From: an uncultured Clostridia bacterium
Lineage (GTDB): Bacteria > Bacillota > Clostridia > Oscillospirales > Acutalibacteraceae
Reading direction: 5' to 3'
NCBI GenBank assembly: GCA_947166625.1
Contig: CAMVEX010000006.1
Location: forward strand, 1-64,000
DNA: 64,000 nucleotides
The notes beneath the pieces were generated by a model. It had not been told where the DNA came from. It searched no databases and was given only the letters and a program-made list of their open reading frames with translations. Positions 9,871 through 18,480 of the stretch are shown here, piece by piece; position 1 is the stretch's first letter; each line of letters starts with the position of its first letter. The position numbers and the translations under genes were made by a program.

Positions 9871-12269
9871 CACTTTTTGACATTCCAGATATTTTCGGCA
9901 TATTCTCCGATAGATCTGTCTGCGCTGAAAATTCCCGCGCCCGAGATATTCATAAGCGACATACGGTTCCAACGCTCTTTATCGAGCCATACAGACTCAA
10001 TATCTCTCTGAGCCTGCCTGTAATCGGCAAAATCGGCGAGCACCATATAGGGGTCGCTGCGGATGAGAGAATCCGAGATCTCTCTGAACTGCTTGCCGAG
10101 AATCCCCTTGTTTATAAAATCGACAAGGTCGTGGATCTCGCCGTTGTTGAGATAGTAATTATAGGGATTGTAGCCCTGTTTTTTAAGCTCATTGACCTCG
10201 GGAGTTGACATACCGAAAATGAAAATATTATCGGCTCCGACTGCGTCATATATCTCAATATTCGCGCCGTCCATAGTGCCGAGGGTAAGGGCGCCGTTTA
10301 TCATGAGCTTCATATTGCCCGTTCCGCTCGCCTCGGTCCCCGCGAGGGAGATCTGCTCGCTCACCTCGGCGGCGGGCATAAGCGCCTCGGCTTTGGTCAC
10401 GCAGTAATCCTCAACAAATACAACCTTCATCTTATCGTTAACATCGGGATCGTTATTGATAAGCTTGGCAAGATAGCTGATAAATTCTATTATCTTCTTT
10501 GCCATAAAATATCCCGCGGCGGCTTTTGCGCCGAAAATATAGGTGTGGGGAACATAGTTGCCGTTCGGATTATTTTTTATTTCAAGATATTTTGCGAGAA
10601 TATTTATCGCGTTGAGCTCCTGGCGCTTATATTCGTGAAGACGCTTTACCTGAACATCGAAAATCGAATCGGGATCGAGCGAAACTCCGGCAGACTTCTT
10701 GATAAGGCGCGAGAACTCCTCTTTATTCGCTCTCTTTATCTCGCCGAGTTTTGAGAGCACCTGCGCATCGTCTTTGAATTCACGCAGCTTAATAAGCTCG
10801 GAGGCATCGTGAACGAACTTTTTGCCGATAAGCCCGGTGATATAATCCGAGAGCCCCGGATTTGCCTGGCAGAGCCATCTGCGGTAAGCGATGCCGTTCG
10901 TTACATTGGTAAATTTGCCGGGCTCAAGGGTATAGAAATCATTGAATACGGTATCTTTGAGGATTTGGCTGTGAAGAGCGGATACGCCGTTGACCTTGTG
11001 GCAGACGGCAACATCGAGATTTGCCATCCTGACGACTCCGTTTGAAATGATCGCCATTCTCTCAACTCTGCCGGCGTCGCCGGTGAGGTCCCAGATCTTC
11101 TTTCTGAAGCGGTTATCTATCTCCTGAACTATCTGATAGATCCTCGGGAGAAGCCTGCTGAAAAGATCGGTTCCCCAGCATTCGAGAGCCTCTGCCATAA
11201 CGGTGTGGTTCGTATAAGCGCAAACCTTGCGGACCACTTCAAAGGCGTCATCCCAGCCGTAGCCGCATTCATCGAGCAAAATCCTCATAAGCTCGGGGAT
11301 CGCGAGAGAGGGATGGGTATCGTTGATATGGACTGCGTTTTTCTCGGCGAAATTATCGAGCGAGCCGTAATTGCGAAGATGCCACGAAACTATATCCTGA
11401 ACGGACGCCGAGACAAGGAAATACTGCTGGCGCAGACGAAGGCTCTTGCCCTCCTGATGATTGTCGGCGGGATAGAGGATCTTGCTTATGACCTCAGCCA
11501 TAGCCTTCTGCTCCATGGCGCGAAGATAATTGCCCTCGTTGAAATAGGTCATATCTATCTCATCGACCTTGGCGCTCCAGAGACGCAAAACGGCAACGCC
11601 TTCACCATCCTTTGAAGGGACCATCATATCGTAAGGAACGGCTTTGACGATTTTTGCATCTTCGATATTCACATCGTGGAGGCCGTCGTGCCAGCTGTCA
11701 ACGACTCTGCCCTCAAATTTGACATTGACCGTCTTTTCTTCTCTGGGGACAAGCCACACATCGCCGCCGGGAAGCCAGAAATCGGGCATCTCGGTCTGCC
11801 AGCCGTCAACGAGCTTCTGGCGGAAAATTCCGTATTCATAGAGAATGGAATAGCCGATTCCGTGATAGCCTCCGTTAGCGAGGGCGTCAAGATAGCAGGC
11901 GGCAAGTCTGCCGAGGCCTCCGTTTCCGAGACCTGCGTCGGGCTCGAGCTCATAGAGCTTCTCAAGAGAAACATCAAATCTCTTTAAAGTCTTTTCTGCC
12001 ACATCGGTCATGGAAAGATTATAGAGGGTGTTTTTGAGACTCCTGCCCATGAGGAATTCCATGCTCATATAATAGATCCGCTTATCGTGATTCTTTTTGC
12101 CTTTGGAATCAAACTTCCTGCGGATCTCGCGCGCCATATCTCTCGATATGCCCGCAAGCACTTCATAAAACTGCTCGTCTGTCGCCTGAGACGGAGTGAT
12201 ACCGTAAAGATGCGATAAACGGACAGAGATCATTTCTTCCAATTCTTTGACTGTGATTTTTTTACTCAT
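9870..12269 (-). CDS. glgP: Glycogen/starch phosphorylase
   Basis: EASGTGNMKLMINGALTLGTMDGANIEI PLP-site motif; MSMEFLMGRSLKNTLYNL. Confidence 0.95.
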   Translation of the reverse strand: MSKKITVKELEEMISVRLSHLYGITPSQATDEQFYEVLAGISRDMAREIRRKFDSKGKKNHDKRIYYMSMEFLMGRSLKNTLYNLSMTDVAEKTLKRFDVSLEKLYELEPDAGLGNGGLGRLAACYLDALANGGYHGIGYSILYEYGIFRQKLVDGWQTEMPDFWLPGGDVWLVPREEKTVNVKFEGRVVDSWHDGLHDVNIEDAKIVKAVPYDMMVPSKDGEGVAVLRLWSAKVDEIDMTYFNEGNYLRAMEQKAMAEVISKILYPADNHQEGKSLRLRQQYFLVSASVQDIVSWHLRNYGSLDNFAEKNAVHINDTHPSLAIPELMRILLDECGYGWDDAFEVVRKVCAYTNHTVMAEALECWGTDLFSRLLPRIYQIVQEIDNRFRKKIWDLTGDAGRVERMAIISNGVVRMANLDVAVCHKVNGVSALHSQILKDTVFNDFYTLEPGKFTNVTNGIAYRRWLCQANPGLSDYITGLIGKKFVHDASELIKLREFKDDAQVLSKLGEIKRANKEEFSRLIKKSAGVSLDPDSIFDVQVKRLHEYKRQELNAINILAKYLEIKNNPNGNYVPHTYIFGAKAAAGYFMAKKIIEFISYLAKLINNDPDVNDKMKVVFVEDYCVTKAEALMPAAEVSEQISLAGTEASGTGNMKLMINGALTLGTMDGANIEIYDAVGADNIFIFGMSTPEVNELKKQGYNPYNYYLNNGEIHDLVDFINKGILGKQFREISDSLIRSDPYMVLADFADYRQAQRDIESVWLDKERWNRMSLMNISGAGIFSADRSIGEYAENIWNVKK

Positions 12270-12317
12270 ATAAAACTCCTGAATGCAAATTGCGTAAATC
12301 TGACGATATACTGTGAT

Positions 12318-12346
12318 ATTATATAATATATTATCGAAAAATACAA
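12318..12346 (-). promoter_or_regulatory. Sigma-A-type promoter for glgP
   Basis: -35 TTGTAT (12341-12346 rc), 17-nt spacer, -10 TATAAT (12318-12323 rc). Confidence 0.65.
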
Positions 12347-12380
12347 TACCGGCGATACATTTAATTTTAATATACGGTAC

Positions 12381-12409
12381 TTGTAAGATTCAAATATTTA
12401 ATATATAAT
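12381..12409 (+). promoter_or_regulatory. Sigma-A-type promoter abutting the CPBP protease start
   Basis: -35 TTGTAA (12381-12386), 17-nt spacer, -10 TATAAT (12404-12409); ATG at 12413. Confidence 0.65.
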
Positions 12410-12412
12410 AGC

Positions 12413-13456
12413 ATGAAGAGACCGAAAGCAGGTGATATTACGGAACACTACGGTTCATACGCAAATCAGCCGGGAGGCTTCGCCCCCGACGCTCAAAACG
12501 AAATATATCTCAGGCGACGCGGAGAAAAAACGGCGATCAAAAAAATAGGTATAACAGCGGGGATATGCGTTATCGCTTATGTAGTGCTTCAGAATATCCT
12601 CTCGCTCCCCGTCGTTTTTTCGCCTACGCTCGCTCAGCTATACAAAGATTCAAACACTTTCTTCTACATACTGACTATGTTTATGTCGGTGGCAACGATC
12701 CTGATACCGTTTATCATAGGCGGAAATTATCTGAGAAAGAAAACCGGCGCGGATATCTATTATCTCGACGCGCCGAAGGATACTCTGCTCGCGGTTTTTT
12801 CAATACCGCTCGGGCTTCTGATCTGCCTTATAGGCAACTATCTGACGGGGCTCTTTGTTTACGGAGCCGAGCAGATCGGATTCAAACTCACATCCCCGGA
12901 TTTTTCGACCCCGATGGATATAACGGACAGGATCCTTTATGTGTTGGCGATAGCGGTCATCCCCGCCCTTGCGGAGGAGCTTTCGATAAGAGGCTGCATA
13001 CTCCAGCCGCTCAGAAGATACGGCGATATGTTTGCGATACTCGCTTCGTCAATGATATTCGCGGTGCTTCACGGAAATCTGATACAGGCGCCTTTCGCCT
13101 TCATAGCGGGCATAGGGCTCGGATATATCTGCTGCATCACGGGCTCGCTGTGGCCCGGGATAATCGTTCATTTTATCAATAACGCTTACTCCTGCGCAGA
13201 GGAATTCATAACCGCCGACGTCACCGATGAAAAGCTTCAGTATATAATTCTCAACGGCTTGCAGGCGGCATTTATCGGCGCGGGCATAGTGGGTGCGATA
13301 GCGTTTTTCGTTGCCCTCAAAGGCAGAAAGCCGGAGCCTTCTCACACCATGATACGCGGCAAAGAAAAAGCGGCGGCGTTCATACTGAATATACCGATGA
13401 TCATCGCGCTGATAATTATGCTGTTCATAACCGCTCAATATGTAAGCAGGGTATGA
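12413..13456 (+). CDS. CPBP (CAAX/Abi-type) intramembrane metalloprotease
   Basis: ALAEELSIRGCILQPL and ...AVLHGNLIQAPFAFIAGIGLGYI motifs, multi-pass. Confidence 0.88.
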   Translation: MKRPKAGDITEHYGSYANQPGGFAPDAQNEIYLRRRGEKTAIKKIGITAGICVIAYVVLQNILSLPVVFSPTLAQLYKDSNTFFYILTMFMSVATILIPFIIGGNYLRKKTGADIYYLDAPKDTLLAVFSIPLGLLICLIGNYLTGLFVYGAEQIGFKLTSPDFSTPMDITDRILYVLAIAVIPALAEELSIRGCILQPLRRYGDMFAILASSMIFAVLHGNLIQAPFAFIAGIGLGYICCITGSLWPGIIVHFINNAYSCAEEFITADVTDEKLQYIILNGLQAAFIGAGIVGAIAFFVALKGRKPEPSHTMIRGKEKAAAFILNIPMIIALIIMLFITAQYVSRV

Positions 13457-13457
13457 T

Positions 13458-14876
13458 ATGGAGATAAAGAAAAACGATATAATAGACCTCGAGATCGGCA
13501 ACTGCACCCTTGACGGCAGCGGTGTGGGAAGATATGATTCGCTCGCGGTTTTTGTGCCTCATACCGCGCGGGGAGACAGGATAAAGGCTCACATACTCAA
13601 AGTCAAAAAGAACTGCGCATTTGCCAAAATCGAAGAGATACTCACGCCTTCGCCGGACAGAACGGAATGCCCCTGCCCGGTATATCTTAAATGCGGAGGA
13701 TGCTCATTCGGCCATATAAAATACGAAACAGAAACGGCGATAAAAGAAAATCATGTGCGCGAATGCTTCAGGAGGATAGCGGGAGCGGAGCCCGAAACAG
13801 AGCCTGTTATCGCCGCCGAAAAAATCTACCGCTACAGAAACAAGGCGCAGTTTCCCGTTGAAATAAACGGGGAGGAAATCAAGACGGGTTTTTACGCCTC
13901 TCATTCACACAGGGTGATCGACTGCCCCGGCTGTCTGCTTCAGCCCGAGGAGTTTGAGGGAATAATCAACATAATTCGCGGGCACATTCTCAAATTCTCA
14001 ATCACCTCTTATGATGAGACAAGCGGCCGGGGGCTTCTCAGGCACATTTATCTGCGCAAAGGGACAAAGAGCGGAGAGATAATGGTCTGCCTCGTGATAA
14101 ACGGCGATTCATTCCCCGGGGAAGAAGAACTCTGCGCACGGCTAAGCGGAAAATTCCCCGAGATCAAAAGCATCGTGATCAACATCAACAAAGACAAAAC
14201 AAATGTGATCCTCGGCAAAAAATGCCGCACGATATACGGTGACGGATACATAAGCGATTATCTCTGCTCTCTCAAATTCCGCATCTCTCCCCTCTCTTTT
14301 TATCAGGTAAACAGAGATCAGGCGGAGAGACTTTATGAAAAAGCGGCGGAATACGCAGGGCTGACGGGGAACGAAACTCTGCTTGACCTCTATTGCGGAA
14401 CGGGCACGATAGGTCTGACCATGGCGCACAGGGTAAAAAAGCTCATCGGAGTGGAGATAATCGGGCAGGCTGTCAAAGACGCGGAACTGAACGCGAAAGA
14501 GAACGGAATAAAAAATGCGAGATTTATCTGCGCAGACGCCGCCGAAGCGGCACGGACTCTCAAGGATGAAGGAATAAGCCCCGATGTGATAATCCTCGAT
14601 CCGCCGAGAAAAGGATGCTCGGCGGAGCTTATCAATACTGTTTCACAGATGGCGCCCGACAGGATAGTTTATGTTTCGTGCGACCCTGCCACGCTCGCCC
14701 GAGATTGCAAAATTTTTGCCGGGCTCGGATATCGGGCGGTCAAAGCCGCCCCGGCGGATCTTTTCCCGAGAACGGGCCATGTCGAGACTGTATGCTGCTT
14801 GTACCACCAAAAGAAGGACTTTATTTCCGTACCGTATGAACCGAAGGATGACGGTTATATGAACCTACTGAAATAA
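13458..14876 (+). CDS. rlmD: 23S rRNA (uracil-C5)-methyltransferase RlmD/RumA family
   Basis: TRAM-like N-term, CPVYLKCGGCSFGHI Fe-S cysteines, LLDLYCGTGTIGL, ILDPPRKGC, VYVSCDPATLARD. Confidence 0.93.
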   Translation: MEIKKNDIIDLEIGNCTLDGSGVGRYDSLAVFVPHTARGDRIKAHILKVKKNCAFAKIEEILTPSPDRTECPCPVYLKCGGCSFGHIKYETETAIKENHVRECFRRIAGAEPETEPVIAAEKIYRYRNKAQFPVEINGEEIKTGFYASHSHRVIDCPGCLLQPEEFEGIINIIRGHILKFSITSYDETSGRGLLRHIYLRKGTKSGEIMVCLVINGDSFPGEEELCARLSGKFPEIKSIVININKDKTNVILGKKCRTIYGDGYISDYLCSLKFRISPLSFYQVNRDQAERLYEKAAEYAGLTGNETLLDLYCGTGTIGLTMAHRVKKLIGVEIIGQAVKDAELNAKENGIKNARFICADAAEAARTLKDEGISPDVIILDPPRKGCSAELINTVSQMAPDRIVYVSCDPATLARDCKIFAGLGYRAVKAAPADLFPRTGHVETVCCLYHQKKDFISVPYEPKDDGYMNLLK

Positions 14877-14909
14877 GAATGGTAATTCGAAGTTTTTGAG
14901 GGTTAATAA

Positions 14910-15479
14910 ATGTATTATCATGCATCAGCGATAGGAACTATAAAGCAACTTGAGCCAAGGATTTCAAATCATGGTGTTCCTTTAATCTACTTTTCAAAGA
15001 AAAGAGAAAATGTTCTTGTCTACTTAAGTAATGCTATAGAGAAGTATTGTAAAGAAACAGGCTTCGAATATGATGGAAGATGGGAAAAGTGGGGTGCATA
15101 CGGATTTGATAAGAACGGATTACAGCGTCTTGAAGAGTATTATCCCAACGCCCTGGAAAAAACATATAAAGGTGTTTCGGGATATATCTACTACGCCAAT
15201 AGTGTAATCGAAAGTGATTTTGATGTTCAAATTCCCGATGCAGCTGCAAGCAGCAGTCCAGTCGAAATCAATTATGTGGAATTTGTTCCAGATGCTTTGG
15301 AAGCTATTTTACAGGCAGAAAGAGATGGACTCATTACGATAATGAGATATGAGGAAATGTCCCCAAAGATGAAGGAATGGAATACAAAAATCATAAGGGA
15401 AGAATATGAGAAGGCTATTGACCATCCAGAGTATAGACATTTTTTGAAAGGTAATTTTTCTGACATCATTAATGGCTGA
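14910..15479 (+). CDS. Hypothetical protein
   Basis: ORF with ATG after a weak purine-rich leader (gagggttaata); AT-richer than neighbours. Confidence 0.6.
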   Translation: MYYHASAIGTIKQLEPRISNHGVPLIYFSKKRENVLVYLSNAIEKYCKETGFEYDGRWEKWGAYGFDKNGLQRLEEYYPNALEKTYKGVSGYIYYANSVIESDFDVQIPDAAASSSPVEINYVEFVPDALEAILQAERDGLITIMRYEEMSPKMKEWNTKIIREEYEKAIDHPEYRHFLKGNFSDIING

Positions 15480-15503
15480 CAAAGCCTGCATGTCGATCTG
15501 TTT

Positions 15504-15543
15504 CTCAATTAGCAGTTAATTGAGACAGTATGCTTACTGTCTC
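15504..15543. repeat. Two overlapping, mutually exclusive hairpins
   Basis: CTCAATTA-gcagt-TAATTGAG (15504-15524) and GAGACAGTA-tgct-TACTGTCTC (15522-15543). Confidence 0.75.
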
Positions 15544-15550
15544 GACAATA

Positions 15551-15700
15551 AATTGCGCCTGTCGTCGCATGAATTGCACTTCGTGCATGAATTGACCTTC
15601 GGTCATGAATTGCCCTGCGGGGCATAAGGCGCAATTCAATTCACGGAGCGCAGCGAGAAATCATGGCGAAGCCAAATCATGACGCGTAGCGTCAATTCAT
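15551..15700 (+). repeat. Hairpin array/structured intergenic element with 18-nt period
   Basis: P1 AATTGCGCCT(15551-15560)/AGGCGCAATT(15627-15636); ATGAATTG at 15569, 15587, 15605; stems TGCACttcGTGCA, TGACCttcGGTCA, TGCCCtgcgGGGCA, TGGCgaaGCCA, TGACGCgtaGCGTCA. Confidence 0.8.
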
Positions 15701-15717
15701 TCCAAAGGAGCGATGTT

Positions 15718-15930
15718 ATGGCAGACAACCAACTTGTAATACCGTCAAAGTCATTTGCAGTTGTCATTATAAATCTTTGTGAAAAGCTGTAGGAACGCAA
15801 AAAGGCAACTCCGTACATCAGCAGGCTCATAAACAAGAAGGACGGCATCGTTAACAAGGTATTCGTCGAAATGCTTGAAAAGCTGGGCTGCGATATCCAG
15901 ATTACATATGTAAAGAAGGAAACAATCTGA
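15718..15930 (+). pseudogene. Small ~70-codon ORF interrupted by in-frame TAG (probable pseudogene)
   Basis: RBS aaaggag, ATG 15718: MADNQLVIPSKSFAVVIINLCEKL*ERKKATPYISRLINKKDGIVNKVFVEMLEKLGCDIQITYVKKETI; TAG at 15790-15792. Confidence 0.65.
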
Positions 15931-15957
15931 CAAACCGGGATTTGTGGGGGAAATAGT

Positions 15958-16377
15958 ATGGATAACAATAAAATAGCAGAATTTATCAGGAAACAAAAAG
16001 TTGCTTTTATCTGTTCTGTTGACGAAGAGGGATTCCCCAATGTAAAAGCAATGCTGAAACCAAGAAAAATGGATGGGTTACGTCAGTTTTATTTTTCAAC
16101 AAACACTTCTTCAATGAGAGTAAAACAGTATATGAATAATCCGAATGCCTGTATTTACTTCTACCATAAAGGCTTGATTCAGTACACGGGTGTTATGTTG
16201 AAAGGCAAAATGGAAGTGTTGACTGACCAAAAGACAAAAGATATGATTTGGCGTAAAGGCGACACAATGTTTTATAAGGGCGGTGTTACCGATCCAGACT
16301 ACTGTGTTTTGAAATTCAACGCAGAAAGAGGAAGATACTATTGCGATTTGAAAACAGAGAATTTTACATTCGAGTAA
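15958..16377 (+). CDS. Pyridoxamine 5'-phosphate oxidase-like flavin-binding protein
   Basis: KVAFICSVDEEGFPNVKAMLKPRKMDGLRQFYFSTNTSSMRVKQYMNNPNACIYFY typical of the PPOX split-barrel family. Confidence 0.88.
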   Translation: MDNNKIAEFIRKQKVAFICSVDEEGFPNVKAMLKPRKMDGLRQFYFSTNTSSMRVKQYMNNPNACIYFYHKGLIQYTGVMLKGKMEVLTDQKTKDMIWRKGDTMFYKGGVTDPDYCVLKFNAERGRYYCDLKTENFTFE

Positions 16378-16382
16378 TATAA

Positions 16383-16577
16383 CTTCCGGTTTTACGAGAT
16401 GATTTCGTCTCGATTTATTATCAAAGCTGCCCACTCGACCGTTTCAGAGAGTGGAAACTGCTCAACGAGGGAGGACGAGCAATCAGCGTAAATAAACACC
16501 GATTTATTTACGCTATTGTCCCAAAGCATGTGGAGACTGCAGTAAAACTCATTCGGCAAGAAATTTTGCATCCGTGA
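16383..16577 (+). pseudogene. Gene remnant without a start codon
   Basis: Open frame ...RDDFVSIYYQSCPLDRFREWKLLNEGGRAISVNKHRFIYAIVPKHVETAVKLIRQEILHP*; no ATG/GTG/TTG near its 5' end. Confidence 0.4.
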
Positions 16578-16595
16578 TTCACAGAGGATAGGATA

Positions 16596-16967
16596 ATGAA
16601 TATAAAATACATAGAGTTGAAAACGGGATACAGCGACAACGGACCTGCGTGGATAGGTAATGTAAAAGAATCAAAAAGCGGAAAAACGATTTATTTCAAT
16701 GACCGCGCCTTCCAAAGATGTCAGGGAGCTTCGGGGAATTACCGCGATGTTGAAACCGGTGAAGAATATTGGATCTCCGGGATCAAGCGAAACGGGCAGA
16801 ACAGGCATTGGGCAGGCAGCGGTAAAGTGATCATTGACAGAAAATGCGTTGACGAATATCTTTCCGCAGTCTCGCTTAGCTCACTCCCGGATTCGGGCTT
16901 CACAGTAGAAGATATTGAGGATTCTTTTCCGGTCGAGAGGATAAACAGGCTGCTCAATAATAAATAA
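16596..16967 (+). CDS. Hypothetical protein
   Basis: ATG preceded by agaggatagg; complete ORF of 123 aa. Confidence 0.6.
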   Translation: MNIKYIELKTGYSDNGPAWIGNVKESKSGKTIYFNDRAFQRCQGASGNYRDVETGEEYWISGIKRNGQNRHWAGSGKVIIDRKCVDEYLSAVSLSSLPDSGFTVEDIEDSFPVERINRLLNNK

Positions 16968-17013
16968 AAGCAGTGATAATCAGAGCGTTTTTCGCTCCGG
17001 AGGTAAAGGCAAA

Positions 17014-17682
17014 ATGCCCGGCACTAAAGCAATGACAATAAAAGAAAAATTTAACAATATCCGGGAGCCCAAGCCGCAGACGAAGACGGGCACCGTTTTG
17101 ACCGCACTGTTTTCTCTGGCATCCGGGACAGCGCTCGGGATCTTTTCAAAATGGCTCGATGATCTCGAGCTTGACAGCGCTGTCCGGTGGCACAGATTTA
17201 TCGAGGCAACGGATCTCGGCAATTTCTTTTCCGATATTGCCGTATGGCTGGCGGCCGCTTTGATCATCGCCGTTTTCAGCCGGTCGGCTTTGCGGGCGGC
17301 ACTGAATGTGTTTGTGTTTTTTGCCGGGATGTGCGCAGCTTATCACATTTACACCGTGGTTTTCAGCGGATTCAACCCGTCATCATATATGATGATCTGG
17401 TATGCGGTCACGGCGCTGTCTCCCCTGCTCGCCGCCGCTTGCCGGTATGCGAAAGGCAAAGGCACAATCAGTACGGTTTTAAGCGCGGGGATAATCGCGG
17501 TATTGTTTTTATCTTGTTTTTCGATAGGTTTTTTCTACATAGATCTCAAAGGAATATTGTATTTGATCGTATTTTGCGTCGGTGCGGCGGTCATTTACGA
17601 TAATCCGAAGCAATTCTTTATATCTTTACCCGCCGGAATTATAACCGCTTTTATCATAAATCCGATCTGGCCGTTCCGGTGA
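17014..17682 (+). CDS. DUF6518-like multi-pass membrane protein
   Basis: Hydrophobic helices; GTALGIFSKWLDDLELDS...FSDIAVWL pattern; RBS ggaggtaaaggcaaaATG. Confidence 0.65.
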   Translation: MPGTKAMTIKEKFNNIREPKPQTKTGTVLTALFSLASGTALGIFSKWLDDLELDSAVRWHRFIEATDLGNFFSDIAVWLAAALIIAVFSRSALRAALNVFVFFAGMCAAYHIYTVVFSGFNPSSYMMIWYAVTALSPLLAAACRYAKGKGTISTVLSAGIIAVLFLSCFSIGFFYIDLKGILYLIVFCVGAAVIYDNPKQFFISLPAGIITAFIINPIWPFR

Positions 17683-17719
17683 ATAATTCACGGTATAAGA
17701 GAGAAAGGAGCCGATTTTT

Positions 17720-18466
17720 ACGGAATACATCAGAGTAACCAAAGAAAACATTGAAAGCGAGCATATCTGCTGCGCCATCTCAAACAACAAAGATATACAG
17801 GTTTCTTCAAAAAAAGCGTGGCTTTCAGATCGGTTTGACGACGGACTTGTATTTTTGAAGAGCACTCAGCGCGGCAAATGCTTTATTGAGTATATCCCGG
17901 CAGAGAATGCGTGGATTCCGATCGAAGCCGACGGATATATGTATATCGACTGTCTATGGGTCTCAGGCTCATTCAAAGGGCACGGTTATTCAAACGATCT
18001 GCTCGGTGCCTGCATTGAGGACAGCAAAGGCAAAGGGAAACAAGGGCTTTGCATTCTTTCATCCGCTAAAAAGAAGCCGTTCCTTGCAGACCCGAAATAT
18101 CTGAAATACAAGGGATTTAACGTATGTGATGAATCCGACAACGGGATCCAGCTTTGGTATCTGCCATTCTCTGAGAATGCAAAAAAGCCGAAATTCAGAG
18201 AATGCGCAAAGCATCCTCATACCGACGGCGACGGCTACACGCTCTATTACACAAGCCAATGCCCGTTTAACGCAAAATACGTGCCGATAGTTGAAAAAGC
18301 GGCGAAGGAAAACGATATTCCGTTTAAGGCGATACATATTGACAGCAGGGAGCAGGCGCAAAGCGCTCCCTCACCCGTAACGACTTACGCGCTGTTTTAC
18401 AAAGGAGAATACCTGACGAACGAGCAGATGAATGACGCAAAATTCCTGAAGCTCGCATTGAAATAA
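17720..18466 (+). CDS. GNAT N-acetyltransferase with YoaP-like C-terminal domain
   Basis: EYIRVTKENIESEHICCAI...CLWVSGSFKGHGYSNDLLGACIEDSKGKGKQGLCIL; frame open upstream of the TTG at 17855; best-spaced start is ACG at 17720 (GGAG 9 nt upstream). Confidence 0.75.
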   Translation, partial: TEYIRVTKENIESEHICCAISNNKDIQVSSKKAWLSDRFDDGLVFLKSTQRGKCFIEYIPAENAWIPIEADGYMYIDCLWVSGSFKGHGYSNDLLGACIEDSKGKGKQGLCILSSAKKKPFLADPKYLKYKGFNVCDESDNGIQLWYLPFSENAKKPKFRECAKHPHTDGDGYTLYYTSQCPFNAKYVPIVEKAAKENDIPFKAIHIDSREQAQSAPSPVTTYALFYKGEYLTNEQMNDAKFLKLALK

Positions 18467-18480
18467 ACCGGAGGGACACT

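Noticed and set aside
15569-15622. 18-nt periodic repeats considered as a CRISPR-like array
   Set aside because: Units are contiguous with internal complementarity, with no spacer-length unique segments and no cas genes
16980-17000. GAGCGtttttCGCTC inverted repeat before the 17014 gene considered as a regulatory hairpin
   Set aside because: Only a 5-bp stem; too short to support a regulatory claim
17855-18466. TTG start for the acetyltransferase as given in the ORF track
   Set aside because: Would remove about 45 in-frame, family-like N-terminal residues; the RBS lies far upstream at 17707-17710
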